Of a DNA stretch of 64,000 bases, positions 6,608-15,708 are shown in pieces. Under the pieces are notes generated by a model, which saw only the letters and a program-made list of their open reading frames with translations, ran no database searches and was not told the DNA's origin. Both the position numbers and the translations under genes were made by a program. The DNA lies in the NCBI RefSeq assembly GCF_000243235.1, contig NZ_JH594606.1, forward strand, positions 1,513,304 through 1,577,303. Direction: 5' to 3'. Position 1 is the stretch's first letter. Every line of letters starts with the position of its first letter. This DNA comes from Gillisia limnaea DSM 15749 (lineage in GTDB: Bacteria; Bacteroidota; Bacteroidia; Flavobacteriales; Flavobacteriaceae).

Positions 6608-9600
6608 ATGAAGCAATTATACATTGCCGTATTGCTGTTGTATTCAGCCATCGCTTTCTCACAAATCACGGTTACAGGTACTATAAAAAATGCCGTAACC
6701 AACGAACCTATCCCCTTTGCCAATGTGGTAGAAGCAAAAACCGCCAATGGAACCACATCCGACGGCGATGGAAATTTTAGCATTGAGATTTTGAACAAAA
6801 ATGCTGTTTTACAATTTTCAGCCATTGGGTTTACCAGCCAAAATATTACTGTTGGTACTAGCACCCAAATCTTTGTACAACTTACGGAAAGTTCTGAGGG
6901 TCTGGACGAAGTTGTTGTGACAGCCCTGGGTATTAAACGCGAAGAAAAAGAATTGGGCTACGCGGTGCAATCCTTAAAAGAAGGAGAAATTAACGATGTA
7001 AAATCCGTGAACTTTTTAGATAACCTTTCGGGGAAATTAGCTGGAGTTTCAATTTCACAAGGCGCTACGGGCGTTGGATCTTCTTCTAAAATAACCATTA
7101 GGGGAGAACCTTCTTTTAGTAATAACAATCCGTTATTTGTTGTAGATGGCGTGCCTATCAACAACCAAACAGTCTTCAATTTCACCAATGAAGCCGCTGC
7201 AGGTTTTCAGGAAATAGACTTTGGAAACGGAGCGATGGAAGTAAATCCGGACGATATTAAAAGTGTCACAGTCCTTAAAGGCCCTAGCGCCGCCGCACTT
7301 TACGGAACACGTGCCTCCAACGGGGTAATTGTTATTGAGACAAAAGATGGCCAAAATAGTAAAGGACTAGGAATAAGTATCAATTCCTCTCTATTTGTTG
7401 ATACAGCCTTTAAATTACCTGAATTTCAAAACGAATTCGGGCAAGGAAACTCTGGCCAATTTGCCTATGTAGACGGACTTGGCGGTGGTTTAAATGACAA
7501 CATCACCTATTCCTGGGGACCACGATTGGATGTTGGGAATTTGGTCCCACAGTTTGACAGCCCTGTTACTTTACCGGATGGGACGGTGGTTCGCGGTGGG
7601 GACACATCGTTGTACAACGGTTTGCCTATTACTCCCACCCCTTTTAACTCGCATCCCGATAATCTGAAAGATTTTTATCAAACTGGAATCACAACCATCA
7701 ACAACGCATCGGTTTCTAATGGTTTCGGAAATGGAAATTACCGCCTGTCTTTCACCGATTTGCGAAGTGAATCTATTATTCCCGGTGTGAATCTAGACCG
7801 TCAAACGGTGAGCACTAAACTCCATTTTGAACCAACCGATTTAACCGAGGTAAATGCCTCGATTAGCTATATAAATTCAGGCAGTGACAACCGTCCGTCC
7901 AACGGCTACGGAAGTGAAAATGTAAATTATTCGTTAGTAGCCTGGGGGCCTCGTTCTTTAAACATTGATAACTTGCGAAACTACTGGCAGCCCGGTTTAG
8001 AAGGTATTCAGCAGTATTCCTTCAATTATACGTTTTTTGACAATCCCTACTTTATTTTGTTGGAAAACCGAAACAGTTTTGAGCGTGACAGGGTATTTGG
8101 AAATATAGCTGTAAAACAAAAAATCTCTCCAGAATTGAGTATTACCGTTAGAACCGGGATGGACTATTCTTCTGAAAAAAGACGACTCCGCAGAAACTTC
8201 AGTAGCAACCGTTTTCAGCGCGGTGGTTATGCAGAGCACGATGTGTTTTACAGGGAAATAAACACAGATTTCTTACTAAATTACATCAAAGATCTCGGGG
8301 ATTTCAGTTTGGATATTTCAGCAGGCGGAAATAGATTAGACCAAACCGCTTCCACCAAACAATCCCAAACGGTGAATTTGGCGCAGCCAGGAATTTTCAA
8401 CTTGAATAACGCTGCTTCCCCCATTGAAGTCTTTCAATTTGACTCCAAAAAACGAATCAACTCCCTTTACGGAGTCGCGAAATTTAGCTACAAAGATTTC
8501 CTTTTCTTAGACATTACGGGTCGTAATGACTGGTCTAGCGCTTTGGCAACGCCTTTTTCGGCAGATGGGGCTTCCTTCTTCTATCCTTCGGCTTCTACAA
8601 GTTTTGTATTGTCTGAACTTGCCGAATTACCTTCGGCTATTTCATTTGCAAAACTACGTGCCAGTGTTGCACAAGTTGGAAACGATACGGGAGCTTACCA
8701 AACTTCGGGTGCTTTTGTTTCTCAAACACCATTTTTGGGACAACCTACCTTTAGTGATCAAAACTTGATTCCGAATGCCAATTTACGTCCCGAACAAGTA
8801 ACCTCGTACGAAATTGGTGCAGACATTCGCTTCTTTAGAAGCAGATTCAATTTTGATGTAACCTACTACAATGCGTTAACAGAAGACCAGATTATCTCAT
8901 TGCCCATCGCAGTTTCTTCGGGATACAAACAGCAAGTTGTAAACGGAGGAAAAGTACGTACCCAAGGGGTAGAAATAGTAACAGGAATCACACCTGTGAG
9001 AACTAATAATTTTACTTGGAATTCTACTTTTAATTTTAGCACAAACCGATCTGTGGTGGAAAGCTTGCCACAATCTGATGGCCGATTGACGCTAGCCTTC
9101 AGCCGAATTTACGACAGTGCCAACCAAACCGTTTGGTTTCAAGTGGAAGAAGGTGGCCAAGTGGGCGATATCTATGGAACCGGTTATTTGCGTAACGAAA
9201 ACGGCGATTTCATTGTAAATTCTGAAGGAAAATATATCGCCAATAACGAACTACAGAAATTAGGGAATTACAATCCAGATTTTATGCTGGGTTGGAACAA
9301 TGAATTTCAATACAAAGAATGGGATCTAAGCTTTTTGTTAGATTGGAGACAAGGCGGCGAAATCGTGTCTAGAACAAGCGCTTTGGGTAACGTAGGAGGA
9401 CAATTAGCCGAAACCGCTAACCGACCTTTTTCAGGAATTGTAGCGCAAGGGGTTGTAAATGTTGGTACTGCTACAAATCCTCAATATACACCCAATACAA
9501 CGGCAGTTTCCGCCGAGAGCTATTACCGCCAATTTTACGATAGAAATCACGAGGAGAATACTATTTACGATGCATCTTATTTAAAGTTGCGCCAGTTCTC

Positions 9601-9823
9601 CATAGGCTATTCTTTCGATATCAAAAAGGGCATTTTGGGATTAAAAGAGGGAGCAGATTTAAAAGTCTCGATTATTGGTAGAAACTTATTTGCGATTACT
9701 GAAAACCCGCATTTCGACCCAGAACAATTGGCCGTGCAAGGCACTGGTTTTGTAAGTGGCGTTGAAGATATGAGCTATGCAACCAGCAGAAGCATAGGAA
9801 TTAAAGCAGGGTTAAATTTTTAA
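6608..9823 (+). CDS. SusC/RagA-family TonB-linked outer membrane transporter
   Basis: 1071 residues. A signal peptide (MKQLYIAVLLLYSAIAFSQ) is followed by a carboxypeptidase-like beta-sandwich (about 21-100, ITVTGTIKNAVTNEPIPFANV). Next come a TonB-box-like stretch and a plug domain (LAGVSISQGATGVGSSSKITIRG, PLFVVDGVPI, VTVLKGPSAAALYGTRASNGVI). A long beta-barrel ends in an aromatic residue (AGLNF). It imports a substrate across the outer membrane with energy from TonB and pairs with the SusD homologue downstream. The substrate cannot be read from sequence. Placement inside the arsenosugar cluster suggests a nucleoside-, sugar- or arsenosugar-like ligand. Confidence 0.95.
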   Translation: MKQLYIAVLLLYSAIAFSQITVTGTIKNAVTNEPIPFANVVEAKTANGTTSDGDGNFSIEILNKNAVLQFSAIGFTSQNITVGTSTQIFVQLTESSEGLDEVVVTALGIKREEKELGYAVQSLKEGEINDVKSVNFLDNLSGKLAGVSISQGATGVGSSSKITIRGEPSFSNNNPLFVVDGVPINNQTVFNFTNEAAAGFQEIDFGNGAMEVNPDDIKSVTVLKGPSAAALYGTRASNGVIVIETKDGQNSKGLGISINSSLFVDTAFKLPEFQNEFGQGNSGQFAYVDGLGGGLNDNITYSWGPRLDVGNLVPQFDSPVTLPDGTVVRGGDTSLYNGLPITPTPFNSHPDNLKDFYQTGITTINNASVSNGFGNGNYRLSFTDLRSESIIPGVNLDRQTVSTKLHFEPTDLTEVNASISYINSGSDNRPSNGYGSENVNYSLVAWGPRSLNIDNLRNYWQPGLEGIQQYSFNYTFFDNPYFILLENRNSFERDRVFGNIAVKQKISPELSITVRTGMDYSSEKRRLRRNFSSNRFQRGGYAEHDVFYREINTDFLLNYIKDLGDFSLDISAGGNRLDQTASTKQSQTVNLAQPGIFNLNNAASPIEVFQFDSKKRINSLYGVAKFSYKDFLFLDITGRNDWSSALATPFSADGASFFYPSASTSFVLSELAELPSAISFAKLRASVAQVGNDTGAYQTSGAFVSQTPFLGQPTFSDQNLIPNANLRPEQVTSYEIGADIRFFRSRFNFDVTYYNALTEDQIISLPIAVSSGYKQQVVNGGKVRTQGVEIVTGITPVRTNNFTWNSTFNFSTNRSVVESLPQSDGRLTLAFSRIYDSANQTVWFQVEEGGQVGDIYGTGYLRNENGDFIVNSEGKYIANNELQKLGNYNPDFMLGWNNEFQYKEWDLSFLLDWRQGGEIVSRTSALGNVGGQLAETANRPFSGIVAQGVVNVGTATNPQYTPNTTAVSAESYYRQFYDRNHEENTIYDASYLKLRQFSIGYSFDIKKGILGLKEGADLKVSIIGRNLFAITENPHFDPEQLAVQGTGFVSGVEDMSYATSRSIGIKAGLNF

Positions 9824-9917
9824 AAAATATAGCGCTGTCCGTTCGAGTGCCTGCCAGCCCGAAAGAAATTCCATTTTGGCGGGCGCTCAACCGGACATAG
9901 TGAATAAACCTAAAATA

Positions 9918-11366
9918 ATGAAAACAATACAAAAACTATACTGCCTACTTTGCCTAATGATCGTGACGTGTGGCTGTACCAAAGATTTTGAAGAAATAAA
10001 TACGAATCCCAATAATCCAAACAGCGTACAACCTGGCTTCCTGCTGCGCCAGGTGATTTATAATTTTGGGGATGAAATGAGCTTTGAAGGCTTTGTAGCT
10101 GGCGATCTATTATCGCAACATCGCACCGCTTTAGACTTTAACCTATTTGACCGTCACGCGTTAAAATCGCCGCAATTGGGCGGCAACCCGTGGCCCATAT
10201 TTTACACCAATTTGCGCGACAACGAAATTATTCTAACACAGTCGCGCGAGGTGCAAACCTTTGCTGTTTATGAAGGTCCTGCACTTATTTTGAAAGCATA
10301 TATGGCCGCAGGACTCACAGATTTGTTTGGCGATGTTCCCTATTCCGAAGCTTTTAATGGCGTAGCCGGTTCTGTAACTCCAAAATACGATTTGCAGTCG
10401 GCCATATATATGAATGAAGGCGGGATTTTAGACAACCTGGACAAAGGAATTGCAGCAATAAATAATTACGACGGCATCATTGGTTTGGAAGGAGATATTT
10501 TGTTTGGCGGTAATTTAGATCAATGGGTGACTTTTGCCAATTCGTTAAAAATAAAAGCATTGCTTCGTATTTCGAATAAAGTAAATGTTTCATCTAAAAT
10601 GCAAGCCGTATTCAACACGGGTAATTATTTTAAGGAAAATTCGCAAAACGCCGTTTTCAACTTTACCAATACAGACCCCAATAGTTTTAGATTGGCACAA
10701 TTGCGTATTGGCGATTTTAACAACTTTGTGTTGTCAACAACCATGGAAGACGTTCTAAAAGCCTTGAACGACCCAAGGATTACCGAATTTTTCCGCCCTA
10801 CTGAAAGCAGCATGGGAATCGAATTTAAAGGTTTAATAAACGGAATTGACGCATCCAGCACATCTGTAGAGTTAGCTGAATTATCATTAGCAGGAACCTC
10901 ATTTCGTGAAGACACCTCAACCCTGGATGCCAATTTTCTCACTGCCTGGGAAACGGCTTTTAATCTGGCCGAAGCAGCCGAAAGAGGATTGATTTTGGCA
11001 GATGCACAAAGTTTATACGAAAAGGGAGTAACTCTGGCATTTCAATATTGGCAAACCGAGTTACCTGCAGATTACCTATCCGGGCCCGCGGCTTACGATG
11101 CACCTGGGACCACCCCAATTCAGCAAATCCTTACTCAAAAATGGATCGCAAACATCATAAATAGTTACGAAGGTTGGGTAGAATGGCGCCGTACAGGCTT
11201 TCCAGAATTTTTACCCATAGCGGCGAGCCTCAACAATGGATTAATACCAGTAAGAATGCCCTACCCTGCAGAAGAAGAAGCATTGAATGCAGAAAATTAC
11301 CAACAAGCCGCTAACGCAACCAACGAAAACGATGTGAATGCACCTGTTTGGTGGGACCAAAATTAA
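9918..11366 (+). CDS. SusD/RagB-family surface lipoprotein
   Basis: 482 residues from ATG 9918. This start gives a proper lipoprotein signal (MKTIQKLYCLLCLMIVTCGC) with the acylated Cys at residue 20; the longer frame from 9876 would bury it. The mature N-terminus (FEEINTNPNNPNSVQPGFLL) and the TPR-like helices match the SusD-like group often annotated as starch-binding outer membrane lipoprotein. It forms the lid of the SusC pore at 6608-9823 and lies 94 bp downstream of it. Ligand unknown. Confidence 0.92.
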   Translation: MKTIQKLYCLLCLMIVTCGCTKDFEEINTNPNNPNSVQPGFLLRQVIYNFGDEMSFEGFVAGDLLSQHRTALDFNLFDRHALKSPQLGGNPWPIFYTNLRDNEIILTQSREVQTFAVYEGPALILKAYMAAGLTDLFGDVPYSEAFNGVAGSVTPKYDLQSAIYMNEGGILDNLDKGIAAINNYDGIIGLEGDILFGGNLDQWVTFANSLKIKALLRISNKVNVSSKMQAVFNTGNYFKENSQNAVFNFTNTDPNSFRLAQLRIGDFNNFVLSTTMEDVLKALNDPRITEFFRPTESSMGIEFKGLINGIDASSTSVELAELSLAGTSFREDTSTLDANFLTAWETAFNLAEAAERGLILADAQSLYEKGVTLAFQYWQTELPADYLSGPAAYDAPGTTPIQQILTQKWIANIINSYEGWVEWRRTGFPEFLPIAASLNNGLIPVRMPYPAEEEALNAENYQQAANATNENDVNAPVWWDQN

Positions 11367-11384
11367 AAAGGAACCAGGAATCAA

Positions 11385-11492
11385 ATGAAACAAGACTCAT
11401 CATTAACCTTTAACAAAACACATATTGTATTGATTCATGGTTCGTGCATAAAGCAAAGCGAACGGTTGTGGGTCCTTTCAGTCTTTTTTTGA
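11385..11492 (+). pseudogene. Short frame resembling the start of an alpha/beta hydrolase
   Basis: A 35-codon frame (MKQDSSLTFNKTHIVLIHGS...) contains HIVLIHGS, the usual first beta strand and oxyanion turn of alpha/beta hydrolases, and stops after WVLSVFF. It fills the gap between susD and the symporter. A frame of this size could be chance or a real small protein. The motif makes a decayed or deleted hydrolase gene plausible, but nothing later in the gap continues the fold. Confidence 0.3.
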
Positions 11493-11502
11493 ATACTACT
11501 AT

Positions 11503-12837
11503 ATGAACGTACAACTCTGGCAATGGATGTTAATCATCGTATCAAGTTTGATACTGTTTTTACTATCACCATACGCCAAGAATACAGACCAGTTTTTTAA
11601 GGCGACACATAATAAAAAAGCTCCGAGCGCACTTTGGCTCACTGGAAGTTTGATTATTTCCTGGATATTTGCCAAAAGCATTACCAACGCTGCTAACCTC
11701 GGGCTGGATTTTGGAATTGTGGGTGGTGTTGCCTACGCAGGATATTATCTTTCGTTTGCTGTAGCGGGAATCTTGATTTATCAGCTACGGGTAAAAGGTG
11801 GTTTTAAGAGTATACATCATTTTTTGACCAGCAAATTTGGGAAAGGAGCGATGGCCTTGTTTTCAATATTGATTGCCATCAGGCTTTTTAATGAAGTTTG
11901 GAGTAACACTATTGTTATTGGCACCTACTTTGGTGAGCAAGGAAGTGATCCTTATTATTGGTCCATTTTGGTATTTACGGCATTAACATTAGCCTACGCT
12001 TTAAAAGGCGGCTTGAGCAGTTCTATTTTTACAGATGTGATTCAAATGGTTTTGTTTTCGGTATTGCTAGTTATTATTTTAGGAGCCATTTTTTCCACGG
12101 AAGAATTCACGGTGAAACAAGCAGCAACTTCTGGAGTTTGGAGTTTTGAATTGGGTCTCAATTTATTTTTTGCAGCAATTATCCAATCATTCAGCTATCC
12201 GTTTCATGATCCCGTGTTAACCGATAGAGCCTTTTTAAGTTCCCCAAAAGTAACCCGAAAGAGCTTTTTATGGGCAAGTTTATTAGGTGGGATTTGTATC
12301 GTGCTTTTTAGTTTGATAGGGGTATATGCGCAAAGTCAGGGAATGAACGGTCAGGCTGCGGTGGAAGTGGGGAAAGCCTTTGGGGTGATTGTTTTATTGG
12401 TTATTAATTTTATTATGATCACTTCAGCAGCCTCTACTTTGGACAGTACGTTTTCATCTTTTTCAAAGTTACTATCAGTAGATCTTAAAATGGGAACTAA
12501 CCTTAGGTTTGGTCGTGCTGCAATGGCGGGAATAGCTATTATTGGCACGATACCCGTTTTTTTAGAAGCAGAAATACTAAGTGCCACTACCATTTCGGGA
12601 ACCATGGTAATTGGCTTGACGCCCGTTTTTCTATTCTGGAATAAAAAAGCACCCAAAATCAGCTTTTATTTAAGTGTTATCTGTGGCTTGGTTTTTGGTT
12701 TTTTATTAGTCTTCGATGTTTTTCCAAAAACCTTTATTTTTACTGAAGGTAAATACGCAGACCTGCTTTGGGTGAACGTGTGGGGCATTTTAAGTTGTAT
12801 CATTTTATACCTAATACCGTCGTGGATAAGAAAATAA
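11503..12837 (+). CDS. Sodium:solute symporter (SSS family)
   Basis: 444 residues with about 12-13 membrane helices. Family marks include FKATHNKKAPSALWLTGSLIISWIFAKSI near the N-terminus, the long helix 'GGLSSSIFTDVIQMVLFSVLL', and SAASTLDSTFSSFSKLLSVDL (about 305-325), which matches the sodium-site helix of SSS carriers. It would bring a small solute over the inner membrane using the sodium gradient, fitting as the inner partner of the SusC/D pair. The end overlaps the start region of the next gene, so the two are coupled. Confidence 0.9.
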   Translation: MNVQLWQWMLIIVSSLILFLLSPYAKNTDQFFKATHNKKAPSALWLTGSLIISWIFAKSITNAANLGLDFGIVGGVAYAGYYLSFAVAGILIYQLRVKGGFKSIHHFLTSKFGKGAMALFSILIAIRLFNEVWSNTIVIGTYFGEQGSDPYYWSILVFTALTLAYALKGGLSSSIFTDVIQMVLFSVLLVIILGAIFSTEEFTVKQAATSGVWSFELGLNLFFAAIIQSFSYPFHDPVLTDRAFLSSPKVTRKSFLWASLLGGICIVLFSLIGVYAQSQGMNGQAAVEVGKAFGVIVLLVINFIMITSAASTLDSTFSSFSKLLSVDLKMGTNLRFGRAAMAGIAIIGTIPVFLEAEILSATTISGTMVIGLTPVFLFWNKKAPKISFYLSVICGLVFGFLLVFDVFPKTFIFTEGKYADLLWVNVWGILSCIILYLIPSWIRK

Positions 12838-13649
12838 AAAATATAGGCTCGATTTCAGGAAAAGTGCTGCTTTTTGGCGGTGTGTATAGCAATTTACAGG
12901 CCTTGGAGAAATTGAAGTCTATTGCCGAAAATTTAAATATTTCGCCAGAAAACTGCATCTGTACTGGCGATATTGTTGGCTATTGTGCCCAACCCGAGGA
13001 AACGGTGCAGCTTTTTAAATTATGGGGGGCGCAGAGTATTTTGGGCAATGTTGAAATACAGTTACGGGAGGGTGCGCAAGATTGTGGCTGCGATTTTAGG
13101 GAAGGCTCCCGTTGCGATGGTTTTTCGCAATTATGGTATCCATATGCGCAAAGCAAACTTTCAAAAAGCTCCATCGGGTTTATGGCGGGTCTGCCAAATC
13201 ATATTCAGTTTGACTATGCTGGTGAAAAAGTGGTGGTGTTACACGGCGGGTATGAAAATGTTTCAGAGTTTATATTTAAATCGACACCTTGGGAACGAAA
13301 GCTAATCAATTTTGAAACGACTCAAAGCGATGTGATAGTAGCTGGCCATTGCGGAATCCCATTTCATCAAACAAAAGATGCTAAAACCTGGATTAACCCA
13401 GGTGTGATTGGGTTGCCCGCGAACGATGGAGAACCTCATGTTTGGTATGCTATTTTGAATGACGATGGAGGAAAATTAGGTTTTGAGCATTTCAGTTTTG
13501 ATTATAACCATAAATTAACGAGTAAATTGATGCAAAACGGACTATTACCCGAAGAATATTCCCGGACCATTATCACAGGAATTTGGGACAATACAGAAAT
13601 TTTACCACCCGTGGAAAGCGGTTTGCAAGGGTTTGGTATCCAATGGTAA
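12822..13649 (+). CDS. Metallophosphoesterase-like protein lacking the first DxH motif
   Basis: 275 residues if started at GTG 12822, inside the end of the symporter gene; a longer in-frame ATG at 12768 overlaps more. Calcineurin-like blocks are present: CICTGDIVGYCAQPEE (GD motif), ILGNVEIQL (GNxE in place of GNHD/E), VVLHGG and VAGHCGIPF. The usual first motif DxH is replaced by LLFGGVYSNLQAL, so the Asp and His are missing. Related proteins with GG-x-YSN and the Cys-rich insert (DCGCDFREGSRCDG) exist, so this is a variant subfamily rather than a local mutation. A phosphatase step on a phosphorylated sugar is a guess from context. Confidence 0.8.
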   Translation: MDKKIKNIGSISGKVLLFGGVYSNLQALEKLKSIAENLNISPENCICTGDIVGYCAQPEETVQLFKLWGAQSILGNVEIQLREGAQDCGCDFREGSRCDGFSQLWYPYAQSKLSKSSIGFMAGLPNHIQFDYAGEKVVVLHGGYENVSEFIFKSTPWERKLINFETTQSDVIVAGHCGIPFHQTKDAKTWINPGVIGLPANDGEPHVWYAILNDDGGKLGFEHFSFDYNHKLTSKLMQNGLLPEEYSRTIITGIWDNTEILPPVESGLQGFGIQW

Positions 13650-13676
13650 GTTCGTTATGTCTGAAACATTAAAAAT

Positions 13677-14174
13677 TTGAAAAATCTGCTCTACATAGTA
13701 TTATTTATTTCCTCGTTTCAGAGTGTTGCTCAAAAAACGTTGGATGAGCTGTTGCAGCAATACAACACCAGAAGTATTCCCTATATTTCTGTTGAAGAAT
13801 TAAAAATGTTTCAGCAAAACAAGGATCTCGTGCTACTGGACGCCAGGGAACCGGAAGAATTTAAGGTAAGCCATATCAAAGGGGCTGTTTTTTCAGGATA
13901 TTCCAATTTTTCTGCGGAGGCGATTTCCCAATCGATCAAAGATAAATCTGTCCTAATCGTAGTCTATTGTTCCCTCGGAATTCGTTCCGAAAAAATTTCA
14001 GAAAAACTCAAAGCCGAAGGATATTCCAATGTCCGGAATTTATACGGCGGTATTTTTGAATGGAAAAACAAGGGTTTTGCTGTGTTTGATTCTGAAGGAA
14101 AGGAAACCGAAAAAGTCCACGCCTATTCCAAAAACTGGTCTAAATGGCTCACAAAAGGCGAGAAGATCTATTAA
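13677..14174 (+). CDS. Secreted rhodanese-like protein
   Basis: 165 residues from a TTG start. A signal peptide (MKNLLYIVLFISSFQSVAQ) is followed by one rhodanese domain: VLLDAREPEEFKVSHIKGA and the active-site loop YCSLGIRSE with the catalytic Cys at residue 98. Rhodaneses pass sulfane sulfur or reduce oxyanions; some act on arsenate. The protein is predicted periplasmic. Its 3' end is followed at 23 bp by the next glycosyltransferase, and it belongs to the same run of genes as arsS. Confidence 0.88.
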   Translation: MKNLLYIVLFISSFQSVAQKTLDELLQQYNTRSIPYISVEELKMFQQNKDLVLLDAREPEEFKVSHIKGAVFSGYSNFSAEAISQSIKDKSVLIVVYCSLGIRSEKISEKLKAEGYSNVRNLYGGIFEWKNKGFAVFDSEGKETEKVHAYSKNWSKWLTKGEKIY

Positions 14175-14196
14175 AACCTCAACCAAAAATATACCC

Positions 14197-14811
14197 GTGA
14201 ATACTAAAACCAAAGACCTTCTTATAATATTTACCAGAAATCCAGAATTAGGCAAGGTAAAAACCCGACTTGCAAAAGATGTGGGAGATGAGTCCGCACT
14301 GGAGATCTATAAGTTTTTACTGAAACATACCGTTTTGATAACCAGCGACCTGGACGTCCATAAGGAGGTATGGTTTTCTGAAGAAATTGGTAAGGACCAT
14401 CTCTGGGACTCTTCGGTTTATTCTAAAAAACTTCAAAAGGGAAAAGATCTTGGAGCCAGAATGCAGTATGCATTTGAAGCAGGTTTTGATAACGGGTTCA
14501 GGAATATAATTATTATTGGCAGTGATATGTACGATCTGGAAACCGAAGACCTGGAAAATGCTTTCAGGATTCTGAAAAACAAGGAATACGTTATTGGCCC
14601 GGCAGCAGATGGAGGGTATTATTTGCTGGGAATGCGCAATCCCGAACCAAAGATCTTTAAGAACAAGCAATGGGGAACTTCTTCGGTACTCCGGGAAACT
14701 TTAAATGACCTGAAAGGAAAAAATATAGCTTTAACCGATTTGCGCAATGATGTAGATCTTTATGAGGACATAAAAGAACACGAAGATTTTCAGAAATTTT
14801 TCAAAAAATAA
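14197..14811 (+). CDS. TIGR04282-type arsenosugar biosynthesis glycosyltransferase, second copy
   Basis: 204 residues from GTG 14197; the frame extends to 14029 but that start lies deep in the rhodanese gene. It has the classic opening LLIIFTRNPELGKVKTRLAKDVG, IIIIGSDMYDLETEDLENAF with the metal-site Asp, and VIGPAADGGYYLLGMRNPEP. This is a soluble GT-A fold enzyme of the arsenosugar type and lacks the foreign tail of the copy at 5822. The PNP gene begins 4 bp after its stop, which implies coupled expression. Confidence 0.92.
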   Translation: MNTKTKDLLIIFTRNPELGKVKTRLAKDVGDESALEIYKFLLKHTVLITSDLDVHKEVWFSEEIGKDHLWDSSVYSKKLQKGKDLGARMQYAFEAGFDNGFRNIIIIGSDMYDLETEDLENAFRILKNKEYVIGPAADGGYYLLGMRNPEPKIFKNKQWGTSSVLRETLNDLKGKNIALTDLRNDVDLYEDIKEHEDFQKFFKK

Positions 14812-14814
14812 ACT

Positions 14815-15627
14815 ATGCTAAACGAATTACAGGAAACCACTAAATATCTAAAAGCAAAGGGTTTCGACAAGCCCGAAATAGGGATTATCCTGGGCACAGG
14901 ACTGGGACAATTAATAGGTGAAATTGAAATTGAAGCGGAAGTTAGCTACAACCACATCCCCTACTTTCCTACTGCCACGGTAGAATTCCATAAGGGCAAG
15001 CTCGTTTTTGGAACACTGGCAGGAAAAAAGGTGATCGTAATGCAGGGGCGTTTTCATGTGTACGAGGGTTACACGATGCAGGATGTAACCTATCCTGTGC
15101 GGGTTATGCACCAACTGGGAATTAAAAAACTGTTGGTTTCCAACGCTTCCGGCTCTGTAAACCTCAATTATAAAAAAGGAGAATTGATGCTTCTTGATGA
15201 TCATATCAATTTAATTGGAGGTTCCCCTTTGGCTTTTAAGGGAGTGGAACACATGGGAGAACGCTTTGTGGATATGAGCGTCCCATATGATAAGCCTATG
15301 AACGATCTATTTGAAAAAATCGCCAAAAAACAGGATATCATACTGCATAAAGGAGTCTATGCAGCAGTCCTGGGACCTCAGCTGGAAACCCGGGCAGAAT
15401 ATAGGTATCTTAAAATAATTGGGGCAGATGCAGTAGGAATGAGCACCGTACCGGAGGTAATTGTAGCGAATCACTTAAAGCTTCCTGTTGCTGCGGTTTC
15501 TGTAATTACCGATGAGGGAAACCCGGATGACCTAAAACCCGTAGATATACAGGAGATCATCGCCATAGCTCAAAAAGCCGAACCTCAAATGATCCTCCTT
15601 TTTAAAGAATTGATCAAATCGATTTGA
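14815..15627 (+). CDS. punA: Purine-nucleoside phosphorylase
   Basis: 270 residues of the trimeric PNP/MTAP family: GIILGTGLGQLIGEIE (phosphate loop), MQGRFHVYEGYTMQDVTYPVRV, NASGSVN, the base-site segment AVLGPQLETRAEYRYLKIIGADAVGMSTVPE, and VITDEGNPDD. It splits purine nucleosides with phosphate into the base and ribose-1-phosphate. In this setting it may cleave the adenine from the arsenic-bearing adenosine made by ArsS, as MTA phosphorylase does for a thio analogue. That role is inferred from position only; ordinary purine salvage is the alternative. Confidence 0.93.
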   Translation: MLNELQETTKYLKAKGFDKPEIGIILGTGLGQLIGEIEIEAEVSYNHIPYFPTATVEFHKGKLVFGTLAGKKVIVMQGRFHVYEGYTMQDVTYPVRVMHQLGIKKLLVSNASGSVNLNYKKGELMLLDDHINLIGGSPLAFKGVEHMGERFVDMSVPYDKPMNDLFEKIAKKQDIILHKGVYAAVLGPQLETRAEYRYLKIIGADAVGMSTVPEVIVANHLKLPVAAVSVITDEGNPDDLKPVDIQEIIAIAQKAEPQMILLFKELIKSI

Positions 15628-15708
15628 AGAAATTGTTTTAACCCTGCCAATAGCATCCCTTTTTGGGGCACTAGGCTTTCTATTATTAACAACATTAAAT
15701 ATCCACTT

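Noticed and set aside
9876-9917. Upstream ATG start for the SusD-like protein
   Set aside because: It would place 14 residues before the lipoprotein signal peptide and bury it. ATG 9918 gives the normal lipobox.
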